From NCBI GenBank assembly GCA_948957135.1, contig CARDBT010000009.1:1-64000 (forward strand): a stretch of 64,000 nucleotides of DNA, given 5' to 3'. The notes below the pieces were generated by a model. It saw only the letters and a list, made by a program, of their open reading frames with translations. It did no database searches and was not told the DNA's origin. This document shows positions 53,811 to 62,453 of the stretch, one piece after another. Positions within the stretch are counted from its first letter, which is position 1, and every line of letters starts with the position of its first letter. The translations under genes and the position numbers were made by a program. This DNA is from COE1 sp910588595. Lineage in GTDB: Bacteria > Bacillota > Clostridia > Lachnospirales > Lachnospiraceae.

Positions 53811-54015
53811 CATTTGATAAGACAGAACTCTATTGGAAATGATACGGCATATTTAGAGAAAGGAAGCATGATGCGGGTATATGGTTTTAAGGATAATCCC
53901 GTTGTTACTTCTCTGTGATAAAAAAGCGGCATTGCTTTGATAGTACTATCTGCATTGGAACTTTCTGCGTGTGGCAGTCATGCTCTATATTTGTGTGGCA
54001 AATGATAAATGAAAA

Positions 54016-54024
54016 TGATATAAT
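54016..54024 (+). promoter_or_regulatory. Extended -10 promoter for phosphatase gene
   Basis: TGATATAAT at 54016-54024 combines a TGn extension with TATAAT, 30 bases before the ATG at 54054. No clear -35 is seen. The rest of the 53811-54040 gap shows no gene. Confidence 0.45.
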
Positions 54025-54053
54025 CAAAAAACAATCTATAGGAGGTTATGCAG

Positions 54054-54617
54054 ATGAGTTCTCTATTGCGATCGACAAAAAATACACGAGTACTGCCCAC
54101 AGGAACAGATCAGTACTATAGAAGTGATTTTCCAGACAACTTAACGGATAAAGAAATCCAGTGGTTATTTGATAACAATATACTTACGATCATAGATTTA
54201 AGGTCAGATGAGGAGGTTCTTAAAAAGCCATGTCGTCTCAAAGAAATAGAAGGATTTAGATATTTTCATCTGCCGGTTACGGGCGGTGGTGATACGCCAA
54301 GATCACTTGAGCATCTGCATATAGTGTATCGGCAAATGATAGATGATCAAATGAAAATGATCATTGACACGATCATGAATGCAGAATCTAAGGTTCTGTA
54401 TTTTTGTACGGCGGGCAAGGATCGTACAGGTGTGGTCTCTGCGCTCGTATTGAAACGTCTTGGCGTTCGTGATGAGATAATCGTTGATGATTATATGAAG
54501 TCTAAAGACAATTTGATGGATCTGCTTACTGCATATGTGAATATGCACCCTGAAGTGGATATAGAAATTATCGTTCCGCACAGAGAAAATATGGAACAAT
54601 TATTAAAACAATTATAG
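54054..54617 (+). CDS. Tyrosine-protein phosphatase family
   Basis: A 187-residue phosphatase of the Y_phosphatase3/dual-specificity type. The active-site loop is CTAGKDRTG with nucleophile Cys118 and Arg124 (CX5R); the N-terminal half has TIIDLRSDEEV, where the family usually has an [IV]DLR substrate loop. Substrates could be phosphotyrosine or other phosphomonoesters. The ATG at 54054 is preferred over the ATG at 54048 because GGAGG (54041-54045) would be only two bases from the latter. No signal peptide. It is flanked by an unrelated alcohol dehydrogenase and a receptor remnant, so its context gives no hint; the gene is AT-rich compared with the neighbours and could be acquired. Confidence 0.88.
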   Translation: MSSLLRSTKNTRVLPTGTDQYYRSDFPDNLTDKEIQWLFDNNILTIIDLRSDEEVLKKPCRLKEIEGFRYFHLPVTGGGDTPRSLEHLHIVYRQMIDDQMKMIIDTIMNAESKVLYFCTAGKDRTGVVSALVLKRLGVRDEIIVDDYMKSKDNLMDLLTAYVNMHPEVDIEIIVPHRENMEQLLKQL

Positions 54618-54660
54618 ATTTGGAAAGTTTCAATAATGAAATAGTATCGATATCTCCCAT

Positions 54661-54948
54661 TTGAAAAGGGGTGCAAATAGCGGGATATTGCAAGAAGGAT
54701 CTGGATTATCTCGAAAAATCCTTGACGCATTTGCAGTGCAGGTAGAGGAAGTGAAAGGGAACAAGGCAGACATAAAGGAGGGTATGGGAGGTATCACGAC
54801 GGCGTTTGAGGAGAGTGTGCGGGGGATCATCATGGCTGCGGACGCGGCGTCCGAGCTGGTGGACAACCTTGCCTCGATACAGGCGGAGATGACGGACAAT
54901 CATCGCATTGTCAATGAGCAGAGGCAGGAAGTGAACAAATTCCGCTGA
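54661..54948 (+). pseudogene. Remnant of methyl-accepting chemotaxis protein C-terminus
   Basis: The readable 95 codons end in TTAFEESVRGIIMAADAASE and a final helix (MTDNHRIVNEQRQEVNKFR), which correspond to the last ~75 residues of a clostridial chemotaxis receptor (post-hairpin helix). The sensor, HAMP and hairpin tip are missing, and the initiation codon would be TTG without ribosome site. It is therefore probably a degraded fragment, not a gene. The rest is absent upstream, where the phosphatase gene ends 43 bases away, so a deletion or recombination event is likely. A short chemotaxis-like peptide cannot be fully excluded. Confidence 0.7.
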
Positions 54949-55081
54949 GATGATCTCTGAGTATCTTATGTTCGATATAAAACGCATTACATCAAATTAT
55001 TTTTAAAAATTAGCGGCAAAAGGTTTACAAAACAGAAAAAATCTCATATAATGTGAAAAGTACAAGATAATATTGGAACTT

Positions 55082-55126
55082 AAAGCAACCAAAGACGGTT
55101 AACAGCTGTTTTTTAGTTGCTTTTTT
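55082..55126 (+). terminator. Hairpin terminator before repeat copy 2
   Basis: AAAGCAAC (55082-55089) pairs with GTTGCTTT (55117-55124), with an inner AACAGCTGTT palindrome, then T runs on. It would stop any transcript from the receptor remnant. Confidence 0.6.
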
Positions 55127-55130
55127 ATGC

Positions 55131-55258
55131 GCAGCCCCGTGCAGAGGAACTAAGCCGCAAGGCGGCGCACGGGGCGCGCGGCGAGTATGGGAGAAGGTCA
55201 TTCCCCTACTCGATTGCACACGGGCACCCCGAGGAAGAATGTCAGCAAAAGCTGACGG
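55131..55258 (+). repeat. Structured interspersed repeat, copy 2 (A'-B-A arrangement)
   Basis: A variant of the 51005 element. Module A' (55135-55174) has CCCCGTGC/GCACGGGG outside, an AGAGGAACTAA linker and GCCGC-AAG-GCGGC inside: the same shape with different bases. Module B (55182-55212) has CGAGTA...TACTCG around GAGAAGGTCATTCCCC. A canonical but incomplete A (55219-55257) then follows, with GTCAGC-AAAA-GCTGAC but without its 3' outer arm. Confidence 0.8.
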
Positions 55259-55310
55259 ATTAGAAGAATATTCTCCTGCTTGTTCAGAGACACACGGATG
55301 CAGGAAAAAT

Positions 55311-55346
55311 AAATAGACTCCAAGAGTCAAATAGACTCCGAGAGTC
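55311..55346 (+). repeat. 18-bp tandem duplication before gltB
   Basis: AAATAGACTCCAAGAGTC (55311-55328) and AAATAGACTCCGAGAGTC (55329-55346) are adjacent copies with one change. Each holds a GACTC/GAGTC dyad. They end 10 bases before the AAAGGAG of gltB, and could be operator or leader hairpins. Confidence 0.75.
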
Positions 55347-55370
55347 TATATAAGAAAAAGGAGAAGAAAG

Positions 55371-58300
55371 ATGTTTGATGCAAAGATGAATGTCCCCCAG
55401 GCACCGCTTTACAGGGCGGAATTTGAACACGACAACTGCGGGATCGGTGCGGTTGTCAATATCAAGGGCACAAAGACGCGCGGAACCGTCGAGAATGCCT
55501 TGAAGATTGTGGAAAATCTGGAGCACAGAGCCGGCAAGGACGCGGAGGGAAAGACGGGCGACGGCGTTGGCATTCTGGTCCAGATCTGCCATGACTTTTT
55601 TGTCAAGGTGACAAAGCCGCTCGGGATTGAGCTGGGCGGTGAGCGGGAGTACGGTGTCGGCATGTTCTTCTTCCCGCAGGATGAGCTCAAGAGGAACCAG
55701 GCGAAGAAGATGTTTGAGATCATTGTCGAGAAGGAAGGGCTTGTGTTCTTAGGATGGCGCGAGGTGCCGTGTGTGCCGTCGGTGCTGGGGCACAAGGCGG
55801 TGGAGTGCATGCCCAATATCATGCAGGCGTTTGTGAGGAAGCCGGCAAATGTGGAGAGGGGGCTTGCCTTTGACAGAAAGCTGTACATCGCAAGGCGCGT
55901 GTTTGAGCAGAGCTCCGACAACACGTACGTCGTGTCGCTCAGCAGCAGGACGATCGTGTACAAAGGGATGTTTCTCGTCACGCAGCTGCGGACATTTTTC
56001 AGGGATCTGCAGAGCAGTGACTATGTGTCAGCAATCGCGATCGTGCACTCCCGTTTCTCGACCAACACGAATCCGAGCTGGGAGCGGGCGCACCCGAACC
56101 GCTTTATCGTACATAACGGCGAGATCAACACGATCCGCGGCAATGTCGACAAGATGCTTGCGCGCGAGGAAAATATGGAGTCTGAATTTTTGAGTCACGA
56201 GTTTCACAAGATACTGCCGGTCGTCAACGCGCAGGGTTCCGACTCGGCGATGCTCGACAACACGCTGGAATTTCTGGTGATGAGCGGTATGGAGCTGCCG
56301 CTCGCGGTCATGATCACGATACCGGAGCCGTGGGCGAACAACAAGACGATGTCGCAGTCCAAGAAAGATTTTTATCAGTATTACGCGACGATGATGGAGC
56401 CGTGGGACGGTCCGGCGTCCATTCTCTTCTCGGACGGCGATATCATGGGGGCTGTGCTCGACAGAAACGGACTCAGGCCGTCGCGCTATTACATCACGTC
56501 CGATGACCAGCTGATCCTGTCGTCGGAGGTCGGCGTGCTCCCGGTCGACGCGTCAAAGATCGTCAAAAAAGACAGACTCCGCCCCGGAAAAATGCTTCTG
56601 GTGGACACGGTAAAAGGTGAGGTGGTCGATGACGACACACTGAAAGAAAAGTATGCAAAGAGCCACCCTTACGGGGCGTGGCTCGACTCCAACCTTGTCA
56701 CGCTGAGGGAGTTAAAGATACCGAATGTGCGGGTGCCGGCATTCTCCGACGAGGAGCGGCAGCGCATGCAGAAGGCGTTTGGCTATACTTACGATGAGCT
56801 CCAGACCAGTATCCTGCCGATGGCGAGGAACGGCGGGGAGAGCATCGGCGCGATGGGGGTCGACACGCCGATCCCGGTGCTGTCCAAGACGCACCACCAG
56901 CTGTCGCACTATTTCAAACAGCAGTTTGCCCAGGTGACAAATCCGCCGATCGACGCGATCCGCGAGGAGGTTGTCACATCGACGACCGTGTATATCGGAA
57001 AGGACGGAAACCTTCTGCACGACACGGAGAAGAACTGCAATGTGCTGAAAGTCAACAATCCGATCCTCACGATAACGGACCTGCTAAAGATCAAGAATAT
57101 GAAGCGCGAGGGCTTCAAAGTCGAGGTCATTCCGATCATTTATTACAAGAACACCAGCCTCGAGCGCGCGATCGACCGCCTGTATGTGGAGGCGGACCGC
57201 GCCTACCGCGAGGGCGTGAACATCATGATCCTCTCGGACCGCGGCGTGGATGAGAACCATGTGGCGATCCCTTCGCTGCTCGCTGTGTCGGCGATGCAGA
57301 AGCATCTGATCCGCACGAAGAAGAGAACGAGCGTGGCGCTCATCATCGAGTCCGCGGAGCCGAGGGAGGTGCACGACTTTGCGGCGCTCATCGGCTATGG
57401 TGCCTGCGCGGTGAACCCTTATCTGGCACAGGAGTCCATCAAGGAGCTGATCGACAATAACATGCTCGACAAGGATTACCATGCGGCGGTGGACGACTAC
57501 AACAGCGCGGTACTGCACGGTATTGTTAAAATTGCGTCAAAGATGGGGATCTCGACGATCCAGTCGTACCAGGGTTCCCAGATCTTTGAGGCGATCGGGA
57601 TCGACGCTGACGTTGTTGATAAATATTTTACCAATACGGTCTGCAGGGTGGGCGGCATCACACTGCAGGACATCGCAAAGGAAGTGGACGATCTGCATTC
57701 TCTGGCGTTCGATCCGCTGGGGCTTGCGACAGACTTGACGCTCGACAGCCCGGGACAGCACAAGTCAAGAGGCGGCGCGGAGGAGCATCTGTACAATCCC
57801 GCCACGATCCACATGCTGCAGCAGTCCACGCAGAAGGGCAGCTATGAGATGTTCCGGCAGTACTCGGATATGATCAACGACGAGAACAGTGTGCGCAATA
57901 TCCGGGGACTGTTGGACTTCAACTATCCCAAAAAAAGTATTCCGATCGACGAGGTTGAGCGCGTGGACAGCATCGTCACCCGTTTCAAGACAGGCGCGAT
58001 GTCCTATGGTTCGATCTCGAAGGAAGCGCACGAGACGCTTGCGATCGCAATGAACCGGCTCCACGGAAAGTCCAACTCCGGCGAGGGCGGCGAGGATCTC
58101 GACCGCATGACGATAAGCGCGGACGGGCTCGACCGCTGCTCGGCGATCAAGCAGGTGGCGAGCGGGCGGTTCGGTGTCACCAGCAAGTATCTGGTGAGCG
58201 CAAAGGAGATCCAGATTAAGATGGCGCAGGGTGCAAAACCCGGCGAGGGCGGACATCTGCCCGCCGGGAAGGTCTACCCGTGGGTGGCAAAGACGAGGCA

Positions 58301-59930
58301 TTCCACACCCGGCGTCGGTCTGATCTCACCGCCGCCCCACCACGATATCTATTCGATCGAGGATCTGGCGCAGCTCATCTACGACCTGAAAAATTCAAAC
58401 AAAGATGCCAGGATCAGCGTCAAGCTTGTCTCCGAGGCGGGCGTCGGCACGGTCGCGGCGGGAGTTGCCAAGGCGGGGGCGCAGGTCGTGCTGATCTCCG
58501 GCTACGACGGCGGCACGGGTGCGGCGCCGAAGAGCTCGATCCACAACGCAGGGCTTCCGTGGGAGCTGGGACTCGCGGAGACGCACCAGACATTGATCCA
58601 GAACGGGCTGCGAAACAAAGTGCGCATCGAGACGGACGGCAAGCTGATGACAGGGCGGGACGTCGCCATCGCGGCGATCCTCGGCGCGGAGGAGTTTGGC
58701 TTTGCGACGGCGCCGCTCGTGACGATGGGCTGCGTGATGATGCGCGTATGCAACCTCGACACATGTCCGGTGGGTATTGCGACACAGAACCCTGAGCTCA
58801 GGAAGCGCTTTAGGGGCAAACCGGAATACGTCATGAATTTCATGCGGTTCATCGCGCAGGAGCTTCGCGAGTACATGGCAAAGCTCGGCGTGCGGACAGT
58901 CGACGAGCTGGTCGGACGCACGGATCTGTTAAAAATGCGGGACGAACTGCCCAAAGGAACCGTGAAACTCGATCTGAGCCGGATCCTGAACAATCCGTAT
59001 CAGACAGAAAAGGCGGTGTTCGATCCCAGACAGGTATATGATTTTGAGCTGGAAAAGACGCTGGATGAGAAAGTGCTGTTAAGACAGCTCGGCGGCGCGC
59101 TGGAAGCAGGCAAGGAGCATAAGGCTCCTAAGAAGAAGAGCATCACGGTGGACGTCACCAACACGGACCGCTCGTTTGGCACGATCTTCGGATCCGAGAT
59201 CACGAAACGGTATCACGACACACTCGGGGAGGACACGTTCCATGTGCGCTGCAACGGCGCCGGCGGACAGAGTTTTGGCGCTTTTATACCAAACGGTCTC
59301 ACGCTGGAACTTGCCGGCGACTCCAACGATTATTTTGGCAAGGGCTTATCCGGCGGCAAGCTGATCGTGTACCCGCCGGAGGGCAGCCGCTTCAAGCCGG
59401 ATGAGAACATCATCGTGGGCAACGTGGCACTGTACGGCGCCACGAGCGGCAAGGCGTTCATAGGCGGTGTGGCGGGCGAGCGCTTCTGCGTCAGAAATTC
59501 AGGCGCGTCGGCTGTTGTCGAGGGCGTTGGCGACCACGGCTGCGAGTACATGACAGGCGGGCGCGTCGTCGTGCTCGGCGGCACAGGCAAGAACTTTGCA
59601 GCCGGCATGAGCGGCGGGATCGCGTATGTGCTCGACGAGGAGAATGATCTGTACATGAGAGTGAACAAGGAAATGATCTCCATGAGCGAGATCACGAATA
59701 AATACGACGTGATCGAGTTGAAGGAGATGATCGAAGAGCATGTGGCGTGCACCCACTCCGAGAAGGGCAGGAAGATTCTGGATCATTTCGGTGAGTATCT
59801 GCCGAAGTTCAAGAAGATCATACCGTATGATTACGAGCGCATGTTAAAGACGATCGTTCAGATGGAGGAGAAGGGACTCAGCGCGGAGCAGGCGCAGATC
59901 GAGGCATTTTACGCGAACACGCATAAATAG
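55371..59930 (+). CDS. gltB: Glutamate synthase, large subunit
   Basis: A 1519-residue enzyme that makes two glutamates from glutamine and 2-oxoglutarate. The N-terminal class-II glutaminase begins after a 22-residue propeptide: the nucleophile is Cys23 in EHDNCGIGAVV. The central domain leads to the FMN barrel with SYGSISKEAHETLA and GRFGVTSKYL. The 3Fe-4S cluster motif is CVMMRVCNLDTC (CX5CX4C). The C-terminal beta-helix (GXXGG-type repeats such as GGKLIVYPP and GGRVVVLGGTG) completes it. Length and motifs are normal. It forms a unit with gltD, 394 bases away, but the gap contains a palindromic repeat and a structured element, so co-transcription is uncertain. AAGGAG precedes the ATG. Confidence 0.97.
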   Translation: MFDAKMNVPQAPLYRAEFEHDNCGIGAVVNIKGTKTRGTVENALKIVENLEHRAGKDAEGKTGDGVGILVQICHDFFVKVTKPLGIELGGEREYGVGMFFFPQDELKRNQAKKMFEIIVEKEGLVFLGWREVPCVPSVLGHKAVECMPNIMQAFVRKPANVERGLAFDRKLYIARRVFEQSSDNTYVVSLSSRTIVYKGMFLVTQLRTFFRDLQSSDYVSAIAIVHSRFSTNTNPSWERAHPNRFIVHNGEINTIRGNVDKMLAREENMESEFLSHEFHKILPVVNAQGSDSAMLDNTLEFLVMSGMELPLAVMITIPEPWANNKTMSQSKKDFYQYYATMMEPWDGPASILFSDGDIMGAVLDRNGLRPSRYYITSDDQLILSSEVGVLPVDASKIVKKDRLRPGKMLLVDTVKGEVVDDDTLKEKYAKSHPYGAWLDSNLVTLRELKIPNVRVPAFSDEERQRMQKAFGYTYDELQTSILPMARNGGESIGAMGVDTPIPVLSKTHHQLSHYFKQQFAQVTNPPIDAIREEVVTSTTVYIGKDGNLLHDTEKNCNVLKVNNPILTITDLLKIKNMKREGFKVEVIPIIYYKNTSLERAIDRLYVEADRAYREGVNIMILSDRGVDENHVAIPSLLAVSAMQKHLIRTKKRTSVALIIESAEPREVHDFAALIGYGACAVNPYLAQESIKELIDNNMLDKDYHAAVDDYNSAVLHGIVKIASKMGISTIQSYQGSQIFEAIGIDADVVDKYFTNTVCRVGGITLQDIAKEVDDLHSLAFDPLGLATDLTLDSPGQHKSRGGAEEHLYNPATIHMLQQSTQKGSYEMFRQYSDMINDENSVRNIRGLLDFNYPKKSIPIDEVERVDSIVTRFKTGAMSYGSISKEAHETLAIAMNRLHGKSNSGEGGEDLDRMTISADGLDRCSAIKQVASGRFGVTSKYLVSAKEIQIKMAQGAKPGEGGHLPAGKVYPWVAKTRHSTPGVGLISPPPHHDIYSIEDLAQLIYDLKNSNKDARISVKLVSEAGVGTVAAGVAKAGAQVVLISGYDGGTGAAPKSSIHNAGLPWELGLAETHQTLIQNGLRNKVRIETDGKLMTGRDVAIAAILGAEEFGFATAPLVTMGCVMMRVCNLDTCPVGIATQNPELRKRFRGKPEYVMNFMRFIAQELREYMAKLGVRTVDELVGRTDLLKMRDELPKGTVKLDLSRILNNPYQTEKAVFDPRQVYDFELEKTLDEKVLLRQLGGALEAGKEHKAPKKKSITVDVTNTDRSFGTIFGSEITKRYHDTLGEDTFHVRCNGAGGQSFGAFIPNGLTLELAGDSNDYFGKGLSGGKLIVYPPEGSRFKPDENIIVGNVALYGATSGKAFIGGVAGERFCVRNSGASAVVEGVGDHGCEYMTGGRVVVLGGTGKNFAAGMSGGIAYVLDEENDLYMRVNKEMISMSEITNKYDVIELKEMIEEHVACTHSEKGRKILDHFGEYLPKFKKIIPYDYERMLKTIVQMEEKGLSAEQAQIEAFYANTHK

Positions 59931-59997
59931 TGCGGAAGAATTTTCATGCGGAAGGCGTTTCACGTAGGAAGAATGCAGGAGCAGCGTTCTTACGGTA

Positions 59998-60160
59998 TTA
60001 AGGAACTGTAGAAAAATAAGTGACACATCTTGCTTGTCTATTTCTCCAATCTTGCAGGACAAAAAGCCTCGCCGTAGCCCGCTACGCCTACGTTTTTTCT
60101 CCTACAATCTTGAAGAAATATCCTGCGCAATCTGAGCACTTATTTTCCTGCAATTCCTAA
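59998..60160. repeat. Long imperfect palindrome, MITE-like element
   Basis: TTAAGGAACTGTAGAAAAATA... (59998-60022) is matched by CACTTATTTTCCTGCAATTC... (60137-60160) as imperfect inverted ends. Inner arms (TTTCTCCAATCTTGCAGGA against TCCTACAATCTTGAAGAAA) continue the match, so the whole 163 bases can fold into a single hairpin with GTAGCCCGCTAC near the tip. No gene inside. Looks like a non-autonomous mobile repeat. Confidence 0.6.
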
Positions 60161-60202
60161 CTCTAAAGCGAACAGGATTTTTTATATCGAGATTTTTTGT
60201 GC

Positions 60203-60287
60203 ACACGGGCACCCAGAGGAAAAATGTCAGCAAAAGCTGACGGGTGCCCGGCGCAAGTAGTGGAGAAGGTCATTCCCCTACTTGATT
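60203..60287 (+). repeat. Structured interspersed repeat, copy 3
   Basis: Module A: CGGGCACCC pairs with GGGTGCCCG, inner GTCAGC-AAAA-GCTGAC. Module B: CAAGTAG (60254-60260) pairs with CTACTTG (60278-60284). Against copy 1, both arms of B changed together (CGAGTAG/CTACTCG), so base pairing is kept. It ends 38 bases before the gltD start. Confidence 0.8.
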
Positions 60288-60324
60288 ATCGAGATGTTAT
60301 ATATAGAAAAAAGGGAGATAGAAG

Positions 60325-61818
60325 ATGGGAAAACCAACAGGATTCATAGAGTATGAGAGAAAAACCTCGGCAGCACAGACGCCGGAGGAGCGGGTAAAGC
60401 ATTTTGATGAATTCCATGAGCATCTTCCGACGGAGGAGCAGCAGAAACAGGGCGCCCGGTGCATGGAATGCGGCGTGCCGTTCTGCCAGTCGGGAATGAC
60501 GATCGCGGGCATGACCTCCGGCTGTCCGCTGCACAATCTGGTGCCGGAGTGGAATGACCTGGTGTACACGGGCAACTGGGAGCGAGCCTACAACAGACTG
60601 AAAAAGACGAACAACTTCCCGGAGTTCACGTCCAGGGTGTGTCCGGCACTCTGCGAGAACGCCTGCACCTGCGGGCTGAACGGTGACGCGGTGGCGACGA
60701 AGGAGAACGAGTATGCGATCATCGAGAATGCGTACAGGACAGGGCTTGCGGACGCGAGACCGCCCAAGGTGCGCACGAACAAGACCGTCGCGGTGGTCGG
60801 GAGCGGACCTGCCGGGCTTGCCGTGGCGGACCAGCTGAACAAGCGGGGGCACAACGTCACCGTGTTTGAGCGCAGTGACCGCCTTGGCGGGCTTCTGATG
60901 TACGGGATTCCGAACATGAAGCTCGAGAAGCACATCATCGACCGCAAGATCAGGATCATGGAGGAAGAAGGTGTGAAATTTTTCACAAACACCGATATCG
61001 GCATAGATGTCAAATCGAAGAAGCTCGTGGAGGGTTTTGACCGGATCGTGTTCGCGTGCGGCGCCTCCAATCCGAGGGACATCAATGCGCCGGGAAGGGA
61101 TGCAAAGGGGATTTATTTCGCGGTGGATTTTCTGAAAGGCGTGACAAAGAGCCTGCTCGATTCCGACCTTGCGGACAACGCCTATGTGTCTGCAAAGGGA
61201 AAGGACGTGGTGATCATCGGCGGCGGTGACACCGGAAACGACTGTGTGGGCACTTCGATCCGGCTCGGCGCGAAGTCCGTGACACAGATCGAGATGATGC
61301 CCAAAGCGCCGGATGTCAGGGCGGAGAACAATCCATGGCCGGAGTGGCCGAAGATCTGCAAGACCGATTATGGACAGGAAGAGGCGATCGCGCTGTTTGG
61401 GCACGATCCGCGCATCTATGAGTCCACGGTCAAGGAGTTCATCAAGGACAAGAGCGGCAGTCTCTGCGGTGTGAAGATCGTGAAGCTTGCCTGGGAAAAA
61501 GATCCGGAGAGCGGCAGGCTCAACAGTAGGGAAGTCGAGGGGAGCGAGCAGGTGCTGGAGGCGCAGCTTGTGCTGGTCGCGGCGGGCTTCCTCGGCAGCC
61601 AGAAGTATGTCGCGGACGCGTTTGGGCTGGAGCTGGACGCGCGCACCAACGTAAAGACCGAACCCGGCAGATTCAGGACCAGCGCGGACAATATCTTTGT
61701 CGCGGGAGACATGCACACCGGGCAGTCGCTCGTCGTCAAGGCGATCCGCCAGGGACGCGAGTGTGCGCGCGAAGTTGATGAGAGCCTGATGGGGTACTCG
61801 AATATGTTTGTCCAGTAA
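60325..61818 (+). CDS. gltD: Glutamate synthase, small subunit
   Basis: A 497-residue NAD(P)H-dependent subunit that supplies electrons to GltB. The N-terminal 4Fe-4S region has cysteine groups CMECGVPFCQSG and CPALCENACTCG. The first Rossmann fold is VAVVGSGPAGLAVADQL (FAD), the second VVIIGGGDTGNDCVG (NAD(P)H), and IFVAGDMHTGQSLVVKAI closes the flavin site. Length is normal. The GGGAGATAGAAG ribosome site precedes the ATG. It follows gltB with a 394-base gap that carries two repeats, so it may have its own leader. Closely related subunits also act with dihydropyrimidine dehydrogenase, but the adjoining gltB settles its role. Confidence 0.97.
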   Translation: MGKPTGFIEYERKTSAAQTPEERVKHFDEFHEHLPTEEQQKQGARCMECGVPFCQSGMTIAGMTSGCPLHNLVPEWNDLVYTGNWERAYNRLKKTNNFPEFTSRVCPALCENACTCGLNGDAVATKENEYAIIENAYRTGLADARPPKVRTNKTVAVVGSGPAGLAVADQLNKRGHNVTVFERSDRLGGLLMYGIPNMKLEKHIIDRKIRIMEEEGVKFFTNTDIGIDVKSKKLVEGFDRIVFACGASNPRDINAPGRDAKGIYFAVDFLKGVTKSLLDSDLADNAYVSAKGKDVVIIGGGDTGNDCVGTSIRLGAKSVTQIEMMPKAPDVRAENNPWPEWPKICKTDYGQEEAIALFGHDPRIYESTVKEFIKDKSGSLCGVKIVKLAWEKDPESGRLNSREVEGSEQVLEAQLVLVAAGFLGSQKYVADAFGLELDARTNVKTEPGRFRTSADNIFVAGDMHTGQSLVVKAIRQGRECAREVDESLMGYSNMFVQ

Positions 61819-61995
61819 TTCAGGATTTTGGGTATGCTTTTGTCACGCTCGCATGGTAATTGTTGGCTGTTCGGTTACAATTTTGCACACAAAATGCGAA
61901 AGGGCAAGCATTTTGGCGCATGATTTCCACTGCGTTGGCATGGGGGTGAAAAGTGACACTGTTTGCTCTGCAGTATTAAAAACATCGAACTTTTG
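61819..61995. other. Gap after gltD
   Basis: No gene is seen between the gltD stop and the promoter at 61996. CAAAATGC (61890-61897) and GCATTTTG (61908-61915) form an 8-bp hairpin without a T run. No convincing terminator for gltD was found. Confidence 0.4.
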
Positions 61996-62024
61996 TTGCA
62001 TCAGCCTGCATACTCTGCTATAAT
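61996..62024 (+). promoter_or_regulatory. SigA-type promoter for the 62150 gene
   Basis: TTGCAT (61996-62001), a 17-base spacer, TATAAT (62019-62024). It gives a leader of about 115 bases before the ATG at 62150 and probably also serves the Nudix gene. Confidence 0.65.
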
Positions 62025-62149
62025 GAACTCATTACATAACGCGGTCAGAGCACTTGCAGATAGGATCCATGACACAAAAGGAACTGTGTGCATGTGAAAG
62101 GAATATTTGGAGTGCGAAATAAAATGGGAAAGGGAAGGTGGATGGTTAT

Positions 62150-62371
62150 ATGGATCGTGATAATTGTATGATCGACGAAGTATTGAGACATCTCGACAGC
62201 GAGCTGGCACTTGGCGCTGTCCGCATGAGTGTTGTTTTCGATGACAAGGCGGAGGACGAAAAGTCCGTGTCGCACAAATGCTGTCACAGTTACGGCAGAC
62301 CAGCCACAGAGACCGTGGGACTGCTCGACATGTACACCGACATCAGCGCGGGCGTTTCGGATCGGGGATAA
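62150..62371 (+). CDS. Small hypothetical protein, 73 residues
   Basis: I do not recognise a named family. The protein is acidic, with an N-terminal helix (CMIDEVLRHLDSEL), a VRMSVVFDD strand, then KCCHSYGRPATETVGLLDMY. The CC pair and the GRPATET run suggest conservation outside a random frame. A strong promoter (61996-62024) stands upstream and AAGGTGG lies about eight bases before the ATG at 62150; an in-frame GTG at 62138 is less likely. It precedes the Nudix gene by 82 bases in the same direction. It has no signal peptide or membrane part. The coding call rests mainly on the signals around it. Confidence 0.5.
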   Translation: MDRDNCMIDEVLRHLDSELALGAVRMSVVFDDKAEDEKSVSHKCCHSYGRPATETVGLLDMYTDISAGVSDRG

Positions 62372-62453
62372 TGAAAATATGAAAGGATCGGCTGGATGAT
62401 TTTACGTGAATGGAGACGAGGCTTTGCCAGGAAATGGAAGGGAAGTATACAAC

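Noticed and set aside
53915..54121. Short open frame before the phosphatase gene
   Set aside because: It overlaps the phosphatase in another frame and has no ribosome site or recognisable product.
51005..60287. Dispersed repeats considered as a CRISPR remnant
   Set aside because: Only three copies, kilobases apart, with two-stem structure and no regular spacers or cas genes.
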